Of a stretch of 64,000 nt of DNA, positions 35,709 to 43,442 are shown piece after piece. The stretch is from CAIWHR01 sp963836265 (GTDB lineage Bacteria > Pseudomonadota > Gammaproteobacteria > Burkholderiales > Casimicrobiaceae). A program made the translations under genes and the position numbers. Where the stretch lies: NCBI GenBank assembly GCA_963836265.1, contig CAWIIO010000002.1, positions 372,001 through 436,000 on the forward strand, read 5' to 3'. Within the stretch, counting starts at the first letter, position 1; every line of letters starts with the position of its first letter. The notes under the pieces are model-generated. The model was not told the origin of the DNA, did not search any database, and saw nothing but the letters and a program-made list of their open reading frames with translations.

Positions 35709-36101
35709 ATGGCCCGTATAGCAGGTGTCAACATCCCGAACCACCAGCACGCGGAAATCGCGCTGACCGCGATCTACGGCATCGGCCGTCCGCGCGCCCA
35801 GGCGATCTGCACGGCCGCCGGCATCAAGCCGCAGACGAAGGTCAAGGACCTTTCCGACGCCGACATGGACAAGCTGCGCGAGCAGGTGCAGAAGTTCACC
35901 GTCGAAGGTGACCTCCGGCGCGAGGTGACGATGAGCATCAAGCGGCTGATGGACCTCGGCTGCTACCGCGGCGTTCGCCACCGTCGGGGGCTTCCCGTGC
36001 GCGGCCAGCGCACGCGCACCAACGCGCGCACGCGCAAGGGCCCGAAGAAATCGCGGGCGGGCATCAGCAGCAAATCCGCGGCGAAGCCCGCCGGCAAGTA
36101 A
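35709..36101 (+). CDS. rpsM: 30S ribosomal protein S13
   Basis: 130 residues with a Ser/Ala/Lys-rich tail somewhat longer than in E. coli. S13 lies at the top of the 30S head and contacts P-site tRNA. MARIAGVNIPNHQHAEIAL-type N-terminus, LTAIYGIGRPRAQAIC and RHRRGLPVRGQRTRTNARTRKG are typical. First gene of the alpha group; GAGGACGAA is a weak ribosome-binding site. Confidence 0.98.
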   Translation: MARIAGVNIPNHQHAEIALTAIYGIGRPRAQAICTAAGIKPQTKVKDLSDADMDKLREQVQKFTVEGDLRREVTMSIKRLMDLGCYRGVRHRRGLPVRGQRTRTNARTRKGPKKSRAGISSKSAAKPAGK

Positions 36102-36121
36102 CGGCATAAGGACGACAGAGC

Positions 36122-36529
36122 ATGGCAGCTGCACCGCAGAATCCAAAGACCGGCACGCGCGCGAGGAAGAAGGTCAAGAAGAATGTCGTGGAAGGCATCG
36201 CGCACATCCACGCGTCCTTCAACAACACGATCATCACGATCACCGATCGCCAGGGCAACGCGCTGTCGTGGGCCACTTCCGGCGGCGCCGGTTTCAAGGG
36301 CTCGCGCAAGTCGACGCCGTTCGCCGCGCAGGTGGCGGCGGAGCGCGCCGGCCGCGTCGCCGTCGAGTGCGGAGTGAAGAATCTCGAGGTGCGGATCAAG
36401 GGCCCGGGCCCGGGCCGCGAATCCGCGGTGCGGGCGTTGAATGCACTCGGCATCAAGATCAGCAGCATTTCGGACGTGACGCCGATTCCGCACAACGGCT
36501 GCCGCCCGCCCAAGAGACGCCGTATATAA
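36122..36529 (+). CDS. rpsK: 30S ribosomal protein S11
   Basis: 135 residues. S11 is on the platform near the E site. KNVVEGIAHIHASFNNTIIT, DRQGNALSWATSGGAGFKGSRKSTPFAAQ and the C-terminal ISDVTPIPHNGCRPPKRRRI are conserved. Confidence 0.98.
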   Translation: MAAAPQNPKTGTRARKKVKKNVVEGIAHIHASFNNTIITITDRQGNALSWATSGGAGFKGSRKSTPFAAQVAAERAGRVAVECGVKNLEVRIKGPGPGRESAVRALNALGIKISSISDVTPIPHNGCRPPKRRRI

Positions 36530-36595
36530 CCCGGGTAATTCGGTCGACGCGAAACGCGATGTCGACCGAAAACATTGAACCGATAGGACAGCGAC

Positions 36596-37219
36596 GTGGC
36601 ACGATACACCGGACCCAAATGCAAGCTGGCGCGACGGGAAGGCACCGACCTTTTCCTGAAGAGCGCGCGTCGTTCACTCGACTCCAAGTGCAAGCTCGAA
36701 ACCAAGCCGGGGCAGCACGGCGTGAAATCGGGGATGCGCCAGTCCGACTTCGGCAACCAGCTTCGCGAAAAGCAGAAGCTGCGCCGCACTTACGGGATTC
36801 TCGAGCGGCAATTTCGCCGGTACTTCCAGGCTGCTGCCAAGGGCAAGGGCTCGACCGGCACGAACCTGCTGCAGTTGCTGGAATCACGGCTCGACAACGT
36901 CGTCTACCGGATGGGGCTGGGCTCGACCCGCGCCGAAGCGCGGCAACTGGTCGGTCACGGCTCGATCACCGTCAACGGCAAGGTCGTCAACATTCCATCG
37001 GCGCTGGTGAAGGCGGGCGACGTCGTTGCCGCCACCGAGAAGGCCAAGGGCCAACTGCGGATCACGGCATCGCTGGAACTCGCCGAGAAAGTCGGCTTTC
37101 CGTCGTGGGTCGAGGTCGACGTGAAGAAGGCGTCGGGCGCCTTCAAAGGTGCGCCGGACCGCTCGGAATTCGGACAGGACATCAACGAAAGCCTGGTGGT
37201 GGAGCTGTACTCCAAGTAA
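36596..37219 (+). CDS. rpsD: 30S ribosomal protein S4
   Basis: 207 residues from a GTG start at 36596 (MARYTGPKCKLARREGTDLFLKS-type N-terminus). S4 nucleates 30S assembly and, in E. coli, represses the alpha operon. The S4 RNA-binding domain (LESRLDNVVYRMGLGSTRAEARQLVGHG-type) spans about residues 95-125. The C-terminus SEFGQDINESLVVELYSK is standard. Confidence 0.98.
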   Translation: MARYTGPKCKLARREGTDLFLKSARRSLDSKCKLETKPGQHGVKSGMRQSDFGNQLREKQKLRRTYGILERQFRRYFQAAAKGKGSTGTNLLQLLESRLDNVVYRMGLGSTRAEARQLVGHGSITVNGKVVNIPSALVKAGDVVAATEKAKGQLRITASLELAEKVGFPSWVEVDVKKASGAFKGAPDRSEFGQDINESLVVELYSK

Positions 37220-37292
37220 GCAAATAGCGGCCGCGCGACGCGCCCACCCGGGTGCGCCAGGCGCGGGCGCGTTTCCATCGGAAGTTTTCCAC

Positions 37293-38270
37293 ATGCAGAG
37301 CAACGTTCTTTTGAAACCGCGCATCATCGATGTGCAATCGACGTCGCCGTTCCACGCCAAGGTCGTGATGGAGCCGTTCGAGCGTGGCTACGGCCACACG
37401 CTCGGCAACGCGCTACGGCGCGTGTTGCTCTCGTCAATGCCGGGCTACGCGCCGACCGAGGTCAGGATCACGGGCGTGTTGCACGAGTACTCGGCGCTCG
37501 ACGGGGTGCAGGAGGATGTTGTCGACATCCTGCTCAACCTCAAGGGCGTCGTGCTGAAACTCCACAACCGCGACCACGTGCTCCTCAAGCTGTCGAAGTC
37601 GGGCGAAGGGATGGTGACGGCTGCCGACATCGAGCCCAACCACGACGTCGAGATCATCAATCCCGAGCATCTGATCGCCCATCTCACTTCCGGCGGGAAG
37701 ATCGAGATGGAGATCAAGGTCGAGAAGGGGCGTGGCTACCAGCCGGCGACCGCGCGCATCAAGCCGGAGGGCGGACGCACGATCGGCAGCATCCTGCTCG
37801 ACGCGTCGTTCTCGCCGGTGCGCCGCGTGAGCTACGCGGTCGAGTCGGCGCGGGTCGAGCAACGTACCGACCTGGATAAGCTCGTGCTGGACATCGAGAC
37901 CAACGGTGTCGTCGAGCCGGAGCAGGCGGTGCGCTACGCCGCGTCGGTCCTCGTCGAGCAGCTCTCGGTGTTCGCCGATCTGCAAGGGACCGAAGTCACG
38001 GCGGCCGAGCGCGCGTCGCCGCAGGTCGACCCGATCCTGCTGCGCCCGGTCGACGACCTCGAGCTCACCGTCCGCTCGGCCAACTGCCTCAAGGCCGAGA
38101 ACATCTATTACATCGGCGACCTGATCCAGCGAACGGAAACCGAGTTGCTGAAAACGCCGAACCTCGGTCGCAAATCGTTGAACGAGATCAAGGAAGTGCT
38201 GGCGTCGCGGGGCCTCTCGCTCGGGATGAAGCTCGAGAACTGGCCGCCCGCGGGGCTGGACCGTCCGTGA
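37293..38270 (+). CDS. rpoA: DNA-directed RNA polymerase subunit alpha
   Basis: 325 residues from ATG 37293 (MQSNVLLKPRIIDVQ-type start); GGAAG is nine bases upstream and earlier in-frame starts overlap rpsD. The N-terminal domain (about 1-235) dimerises and binds beta and beta'; FERGYGHTLGNALRRVLLSS is diagnostic. The C-terminal domain (about 245-325) contains the DNA-contacting helix region with SANCLKAENIYYIGDLIQRTE and LGRKSLNEIKEVLASRGLSLGM. Confidence 0.99.
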   Translation: MQSNVLLKPRIIDVQSTSPFHAKVVMEPFERGYGHTLGNALRRVLLSSMPGYAPTEVRITGVLHEYSALDGVQEDVVDILLNLKGVVLKLHNRDHVLLKLSKSGEGMVTAADIEPNHDVEIINPEHLIAHLTSGGKIEMEIKVEKGRGYQPATARIKPEGGRTIGSILLDASFSPVRRVSYAVESARVEQRTDLDKLVLDIETNGVVEPEQAVRYAASVLVEQLSVFADLQGTEVTAAERASPQVDPILLRPVDDLELTVRSANCLKAENIYYIGDLIQRTETELLKTPNLGRKSLNEIKEVLASRGLSLGMKLENWPPAGLDRP

Positions 38271-38325
38271 AAAGTACAAACCTGCTTCTCACGGGTTAGC
38301 TTCGACAGAAAAGCAAGGAAAAGAC

Positions 38326-38727
38326 ATGCGCCACCGTCATGGCCTCCGGAAACTCAACCGCACGAGCAGCCATCGCCTCGCGATGCTGCGCAACATGACC
38401 AACTCGCTCCTGACGCACGGTGTCATCAAGACGACGCTGCCGAAGGCGAAAGAGCTGCGTCGGGTCGCGGAGCCGCTGATCACGCTCGGCAAGACGCCGA
38501 CGGTCGCGAATCGGCGCCTCGCGTTCGATCGGTTGCGTGACCGCGCCGTCGTCGTGAAGCTCTTCGACGAGCTTGGCCCCCGGTACCGGGCGCGCCCGGG
38601 CGGATACCTGCGGATCCTGAAATTCGGATTCCGCGTCGGCGACAAGGCGCCGATGGCGCTGATCGAACTCGTCGACCGCCCCGAATCGCCCGCGGCCAAG
38701 AACGGCGAGGCGGCGAAGACGACGTAG
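38326..38727 (+). CDS. rplQ: 50S ribosomal protein L17
   Basis: 133 residues. MRHRHGLRKLNRTSSHRLAM-type N-terminus, TLPKAKELRRVAEPLITLGK and GGYLRILKFGFRVGDKAPMALIELVD are characteristic of L17. It is the last gene of the alpha operon and is followed by a rho-independent terminator. Confidence 0.98.
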   Translation: MRHRHGLRKLNRTSSHRLAMLRNMTNSLLTHGVIKTTLPKAKELRRVAEPLITLGKTPTVANRRLAFDRLRDRAVVVKLFDELGPRYRARPGGYLRILKFGFRVGDKAPMALIELVDRPESPAAKNGEAAKTT

Positions 38728-38750
38728 CGAAACGTCGATATTCGTCAGCG

Positions 38751-38779
38751 AAGGCCGGGCGCGGGTGCCCGGCCTTTTT
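38751..38779 (+). terminator. Rho-independent terminator after rplQ
   Basis: AAGGCCGGGC (38751-38760) pairs with GCCCGGCCTT (38767-38776) around a 6-base loop, followed by TTTTT. It ends the ribosomal super-cluster. Confidence 0.9.
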
Positions 38780-38822
38780 CATGTATCCGCCCTTCGTGGA
38801 CTGCGGTAACCTGTCGATCGCC

Positions 38823-39836
38823 ATGAACGATACGATCCTCGTCACTGGCGGAGCCGGCTATGTCGGCTCCCACGTCGTCGTCGAGCTGACCCGCGCCGGC
38901 TACGCCGTTGCGGTGCTGGACAACTTCGCCAACAGCACGCGCGCCGTGCTGGCGCGGCTTTCCGCGCTCACCGCAACGGCGATCCCCTGCGTCGAGGCCG
39001 ACGTGCGCGACGTCGACGCGCTGCGCCGCGCGTTCCACGACCATCCGATCAACGGCGTCGTGCATTGCGCCGGGTTGAAGTCGGTCGGCGAATCGGAGCT
39101 GCGGCCGCTCACCTACTATGACGTCAACGTTACCGGCACTTTCGCGCTCGCCGAGGTAATGGGAGAGGCAGGGGTCGCCACGCTCGTCTACAGCTCCTCG
39201 GCGACCGTCTATGGGCAACCCGTGCAGTTGCCCGTCAGCGAGGATGCACCGCTTGCGCCGCAAAGCGTGTACGGCCGGACCAAGCGCGTGGTCGAGGATT
39301 TCCTGCGCGATCTCGCGCGCGCGAACCCCAACTGGCGCATCGCCATCCTTCGCTATTTCAATCCCGCCGGCGCGCATCCATCCGGCCGGATCGGCGAGGC
39401 CCCGACCGGGCGGCCCAACAATCTCGTGCCGCTGCTGTCGCGGATCGCCGCCGGCGAGTTCTCCGATCTCTCGATCTTCGGCACTGACTGGCCCACGCCC
39501 GACGGGACCGGCGTTCGCGACTATCTGCACGTGCAGGATCTTGCGCTCGGCCACGTCGCGGCCCTTGCGTATCTCGCGAAGAATCCAGGCGCGGTGACGC
39601 TGAATCTCGGGCTCGGGCGCGGCCATTCGGTGCTCGAAGTCGTCGCCGCCTTCGAGCGCGCGTGCGGCCGCCGGATCACGCGGACGCTCGCTCCCCGCCG
39701 GGCGGGCGACGTCGCGTGCGTCTACGCCGATCCGGCGCGGGCGCAAGCAGCGTTGCGCTGGCGTGCGACGCGCGGCCTCGACGCCATTTGTGCCGACGCC
39801 TGGCACTGGCAGCAGAACGGGGGGCGCTACTCGTAG
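38823..39836 (+). CDS. galE: UDP-glucose 4-epimerase
   Basis: 337 residues from ATG 38823, matching the 338 residues of E. coli GalE. The enzyme interconverts UDP-glucose and UDP-galactose with tightly bound NAD. The Rossmann motif GGAGYVGSH is at residues 8-16, the catalytic Ser in SSSATVYG is near 122, and the YGRTK dyad (Tyr and Lys) is near 149. The C-terminal domain carries RPNNLVPLLSRIA and the VRDYLHVQDLALGH motif. It stands alone behind the rplQ terminator; its 3' end overlaps the convergent gene by 10 bases. Role in surface polysaccharide or galactose use is likely but no partner genes are present. Confidence 0.93.
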   Translation: MNDTILVTGGAGYVGSHVVVELTRAGYAVAVLDNFANSTRAVLARLSALTATAIPCVEADVRDVDALRRAFHDHPINGVVHCAGLKSVGESELRPLTYYDVNVTGTFALAEVMGEAGVATLVYSSSATVYGQPVQLPVSEDAPLAPQSVYGRTKRVVEDFLRDLARANPNWRIAILRYFNPAGAHPSGRIGEAPTGRPNNLVPLLSRIAAGEFSDLSIFGTDWPTPDGTGVRDYLHVQDLALGHVAALAYLAKNPGAVTLNLGLGRGHSVLEVVAAFERACGRRITRTLAPRRAGDVACVYADPARAQAALRWRATRGLDAICADAWHWQQNGGRYS

Positions 39837-40729
39837 ATCCGCGAGGTCAGCGGGGATATCCTGATCCTCAGTGTCGCCAGCACTGGATTGTGGTCCGACG
39901 ATTGCACCGAGGGCGTGCTCGCGCTGACGACCTCGAGCCCGCGCACGTAGAGATGATCGACCTGCAAGCCGAAGAATCGCGTTCGCGCGTCGTCGGCAGG
40001 GACGACGGCGACCAAGTCTAGGCTTGCGGCGATTTCGGTCACGACGGCCGCGCGCTCGGCGGTCCACGTGTTCAGGTCCCCGGCGAAGATTACCGGCCCG
40101 TCGTGCCGCCTGAGCTCGGCTGCCACCGCTTCCAGCTGTCGGCGGTAATCGGCCAAGCCCAGCGCGAAATTGAGCGCATGGACATTCGCGACCGCGAGCG
40201 CTTCGCGGCTGCCCCGGACCGGGTAGTAAGCGATGAGCGCGGTCTTGGGGACCTGCAGCAGCGGCTCCTGGGAGCGTTGTGCGCAGGCGCTCGCAGGCTC
40301 GATGCGGGCCGCGGTCATGACGCCCATCTCGCGACCGTTCCAGCGCAGCGCACTCGCGAGCATCCACCGATAGCCGGCCGCTTCGACGACGTGGCGCAGC
40401 TCCGGCGTCAGCGCGGCTTCCTGAATCAGCAAGAGATCGCTCTCCGCGGCGAATCGGGCAAGATCGGTATCCCAGCCGGCATCGTCGTTCTTGTGGAGAT
40501 TCCACGTGAGAACCCGCAGCGCGTTGCCATCGAGCGCCTGGCCACCTGGATGCTGCACGGTGGCTGCGCCGCAGGGTAGCGCCCGTGCCGTGACACGACC
40601 GCCGCGGTCGAGCGTGAGCACGCGCTCCTCGGAGGGAAAGGTGACGCAGGCGCCCAGCGCGGCCAAGAGCATCGAGGCGAACGCGATGCGCCACGACGGT
40701 GCCGGCCGCGCGCATTCAATGCGAAACAA
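39827..40729 (-). CDS. Endonuclease/exonuclease/phosphatase-family lipoprotein
   Basis: 300 residues from a TTG start at 40729; the N-terminus is a lipoprotein-type signal (LLAALGAC, Cys about 28). The EEP-fold catalytic set is present in order: LTWNLHKND near residue 74, LLIQEAAL near 100, VHALNF near 184, FAGDLNTW near 215 and the terminal SSDHNPV. Members hydrolyse phosphodiesters in nucleic acids, inositol phosphates or sphingolipids; the substrate here cannot be told. It is convergent with galE. The TTG start overlaps the end of an ABC-ATPase remnant in another frame, so the gene may have been joined to that remnant by a deletion. Confidence 0.85.
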   Translation of the reverse strand: MFRIECARPAPSWRIAFASMLLAALGACVTFPSEERVLTLDRGGRVTARALPCGAATVQHPGGQALDGNALRVLTWNLHKNDDAGWDTDLARFAAESDLLLIQEAALTPELRHVVEAAGYRWMLASALRWNGREMGVMTAARIEPASACAQRSQEPLLQVPKTALIAYYPVRGSREALAVANVHALNFALGLADYRRQLEAVAAELRRHDGPVIFAGDLNTWTAERAAVVTEIAASLDLVAVVPADDARTRFFGLQVDHLYVRGLEVVSASTPSVQSSDHNPVLATLRIRISPLTSRIYE

Positions 40730-40965
40730 CCGGCGCCCCCGCGACCTTGAGCGCTTCGACGCGGATCTCCTCGGTGAGCCGTGCCATCAGCGCCGAGAAA
40801 TCGGCCGCCGTCTTCATCGTGTGGAAGCGCGGGTGCGGGAGTCGATCGGGACCTCGGCCTTGATGCGCCCCGGGCATGCCGGCATCGCGACGATCCGGCC
40901 GGCGACGAAGATCGCCCGCTCGAGGTCATGGATGACGAAGAACACGGTCTTGCGCGCCGTCACGC
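40716..40965 (-). pseudogene. Remnant of a NitT/TauT-type ABC transporter ATPase (C-terminal end)
   Basis: Read on the minus strand, from about 40960 the sequence translates as TVFFVIHDLERAIFVAGRIV, then MPACPGRIKAEVPID, which matches the D-loop/H-loop region of nitrate/taurine-type ATPases (usually VLFVTHDLEEAIFLADRV...SARPGRI). A one-base frameshift near 40822 then moves the frame to PHPRFHTMKTAADFSALMARLTEEIR...SH-stop at 40716, the normal family C-terminus. Walker A and B regions are absent, so this is a truncated, frameshifted relic. Confidence 0.65.
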
Positions 40966-41086
40966 GGATGGCGCGGCCGGCGCGGGCGCAAAAATCTTGT
41001 GCATCAGATGCTCCCCGACGTGTTGGAGAACGGCGCGAATCTAGGGCGCCGCGCCGTCGCTGTCAATGCGCGTCGACTCGATCGTG

Positions 41087-41115
41087 TTGGCGCGGGGGAT
41101 CATTGCTCATACAAT
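41087..41115 (+). promoter_or_regulatory. Sigma-70 promoter of the hut operon
   Basis: TTGGCG (41087-41092), 17 bases, TACAAT (41110-41115). Expected start near 41122, 27 bases before the hutD ATG. Confidence 0.6.
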
Positions 41116-41148
41116 CGCGTGGCGACGCTCCAGGCGTCACCCACCGAC

Positions 41149-41742
41149 ATGTACCGGCTGCTGCAACCTTCCGACTACGTCCGCCTGCCGTGGAAGAACG
41201 GACGTGGTCGAACCACCGAAATCGCCGTATACCCGCCCACTGCGACGGCCGACGGGTTCGACTGGCGCGTGAGCGTCGCAGAGGTCGCCACCGACGGCCC
41301 TTTCTCCAGATTCCCCGGCGTCGATCGGACCATCGTCCTGATCGCCGGCGCCGGTATGCGCCTCGACGGCGACGGTCACGCCGCCGATCTGCGCACGCCG
41401 TACGAACCGTATGCGTTCCGCGGTGACGACGGCATCAGCTGCACGCTCGTTGCCGGACCGGTGCGCGAATTCAACCTGATGCTGCGTCGCGGCCGCGCAC
41501 GCGGGCACGTGGCGATCGTGAGCGATGCGGGGATGCGCATCGCGCCCGCTCGGTTCCTCGTCTGCTATGCGGCGGCCGGCGCCCTCGAATGCCTGCTTCC
41601 CGCGCATTCGCCGGTGACCCTTGCGACCGATCACGCCATGGTCGTCGAAAACAGTGACCCGGCCGCGACCGTTCCGATCGCGATCAATCCTCTCTCGGGC
41701 GACGCCGTCGGGCTGGCGGCCGTGATCGAGCTGTCGGCATGA
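41149..41742 (+). CDS. hutD: HutD family protein
   Basis: 197 residues from ATG 41149; longer in-frame starts lie upstream of the promoter. The N-terminus YRLLQPSDYVRLPWKNGRGRTTEIA is the HutD signature, with the WKNG and FSRFPGVDRTI motifs of this bicupin-fold family. HutD is thought to sense or limit pathway intermediates (proposed governor of urocanate/formiminoglutamate level); its mechanism is not settled. It leads the operon and its stop overlaps the hutF ATG (ATGA). Confidence 0.9.
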   Translation: MYRLLQPSDYVRLPWKNGRGRTTEIAVYPPTATADGFDWRVSVAEVATDGPFSRFPGVDRTIVLIAGAGMRLDGDGHAADLRTPYEPYAFRGDDGISCTLVAGPVREFNLMLRRGRARGHVAIVSDAGMRIAPARFLVCYAAAGALECLLPAHSPVTLATDHAMVVENSDPAATVPIAINPLSGDAVGLAAVIELSA

Positions 41743-43097
41743 AGCTTCACGCCGCAGCGGCATTGCTGCCGGCCGGCTGGGCGCGCGATGTGCTGATCGA
41801 GCTCGACGCCGACGGACAGATTGCGACGGTTCGGGCGAATCGCGAGCCCGGCGATGCCGAACGGATGAGCGGCCCTGTGCTGCCGGGGATGCCGAACCTC
41901 CATTCGCACGCGTTCCAGCGTGCGCTCGCCGGCCGCAGCGGGCGGGCGGGCGACTCGGGCGACAGCTTCTGGACGTGGCGCGAGGCGATGTACGCATTCC
42001 TCGAGCGCATCGATGCCGACGCCTTCGAGGCGATCGCGGCGCAAGCGTACGTCGAAATGCTGAAGGCAGGCTACACCGCCGTCGCGGAATTTCATTACGT
42101 CCATCACGATCCCTTGGGTCGTCCGTATGCCGATCGAGCGGAGCTTTCGCGACGCATCGCGGCAGCGGCGACCGAGGCGGGGATCGCGCTTACGCTGCTG
42201 CCGGTATTCTATGCGCACGCCGGATTCGGCGGCGCGAACGCGACGGTGAATCAGCGCCGCTTCGTGCATACGATGGACTCGTTCGCGCGCCTCTGGGCAA
42301 CGCTTGCCGGGGACGCCGCTGCGTGCGGTTACACGCTCGGCGTCGCGCCTCACAGCTTGCGCGCCGTCACGCCCGGGGAGCTCGCCGCCGCGGTCGCGCT
42401 TGCGGCGCCAGAGGCACCGATCCACATCCACGCGGCAGAACAAGTGGGCGAAGTCGCCGACTGCATCGCGTGGAGCGGATTGCGACCGGTCGACTGGCTA
42501 CTCGACCACGCGAATGTTGGCGCGCGTTGGTGCGTCGTCCACGCGACGCACGTTGCCGTCGATGAAGTTCGCCGCCTGGCGGCATGCGGTGCCGTCGCCG
42601 GGCTCGCGCCGACGACCGAAGCGGATCTGGGGGACGGGACGTTTCCGGCGCGCGCCTACGTCGATGCGGGCGGCGCGCTGGGGATCGGCAGCGACTCCAA
42701 CACGGCCATCGACCCGTTCGCGGAATTGCGGCAGCTCGAATGGTCGCAGCGGCTCGCGGAGCTCAAGCGCAACGTCCTTGCCGATGGCGATGTCCCGGTT
42801 GGTCGGGCGATCTACTCGCGCGCCGCCGCGGGCGGAGCGCAGGCGGTGGCGCAGCCGATCGGTGCCATCTCGCCAGGGCGCCGCGCCGATCTCGTCGTCC
42901 TCGATGGGAACCATCCGGCGCTCGCCGAGCTGCCGGCCGATGCCTGGCTCGAGGCCGCGATCTTCGGCCCTTGCGCGCGTCCCGTGCGCGACGTCATGGT
43001 GAGCGGCCGATGGGTCGTCCGCGACGGCTGCCATTCGCGCGAAGCTCGCGTGCTCGCACGATATCGGGCGGCGATCGCGCCGTTGGCGACGGCATGA
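41739..43097 (+). CDS. hutF: Formimidoylglutamate deiminase
   Basis: 452 residues, an amidohydrolase-superfamily enzyme that converts N-formimino-L-glutamate to N-formyl-L-glutamate plus ammonia. Metal ligands: LHSHAF at residues 54-59 (His55, His57), the central HIHAAEQ near 228, HATH near 268 and GSDSN near 318 (catalytic Asp). The N- and C-terminal beta-sandwich segments are present. Presence of HutF together with HutG defines the deiminase branch of histidine degradation used by Pseudomonas and many betaproteobacteria. A tandem repeat array begins exactly at its stop codon. Confidence 0.95.
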   Translation: MKLHAAAALLPAGWARDVLIELDADGQIATVRANREPGDAERMSGPVLPGMPNLHSHAFQRALAGRSGRAGDSGDSFWTWREAMYAFLERIDADAFEAIAAQAYVEMLKAGYTAVAEFHYVHHDPLGRPYADRAELSRRIAAAATEAGIALTLLPVFYAHAGFGGANATVNQRRFVHTMDSFARLWATLAGDAAACGYTLGVAPHSLRAVTPGELAAAVALAAPEAPIHIHAAEQVGEVADCIAWSGLRPVDWLLDHANVGARWCVVHATHVAVDEVRRLAACGAVAGLAPTTEADLGDGTFPARAYVDAGGALGIGSDSNTAIDPFAELRQLEWSQRLAELKRNVLADGDVPVGRAIYSRAAAGGAQAVAQPIGAISPGRRADLVVLDGNHPALAELPADAWLEAAIFGPCARPVRDVMVSGRWVVRDGCHSREARVLARYRAAIAPLATA

Positions 43098-43436
43098 GCG
43101 CCGCCCGGCCGCCCGAAGGCGCTCGCCCCCTCCGCGGGAGGGGGAAGGCGCTGCCCACGCAGTGGGCCAGCCTGGGGGAGGGCGACCCATTGAGCGCCGC
43201 CCGGCCGCCCGAAGGCGCTCGCCCCCTCCGCGGGAGGGGGAAGGCGCTGCCCACGCAGTGGGCCAGCCTGGGGGAGGGCGACCCATTGAGCGCCGCCCGG
43301 CCGCCCGAAGGCGCTCGCCCCCTCCGCGGGAGGGGGAAGGCGCTGCCCACGCAGTGGGCCAGCCTGGGGGAGGCGACCCATTGAGCGCCGCCCGGCCGCC
43401 CGAAGGCGCTCGCCCCCTCCGCGGGAGGGGGAAGGC
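43095..43436 (+). repeat. Tandem repeat array, 3.6 copies of a 96-bp unit
   Basis: Units begin at 43095, 43191, 43287 and 43382 (periods 96, 96 and 95, the last through loss of one G); the fourth is cut off after about 55 bases. Each unit starts TGAGCGCCGCCCGGCCGCCC, contains a CCCCCTCCGCGGGAGGGGG hairpin, a GCCCACGCAGTGGGC hairpin and a Shine-Dalgarno-like GGGGGAGG near its end. Copies are almost identical, so the expansion is recent. No spacer variation, so this is not CRISPR. The final partial copy supplies GGGAGGGGGAAGG ahead of the hutI GTG. Confidence 0.93.
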
Positions 43437-43442
43437 TATCCG

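Noticed and set aside
43095..43442. CRISPR array
   Set aside because: The unit is a contiguous 96-bp tandem repeat with no variable spacers and no cas genes nearby.
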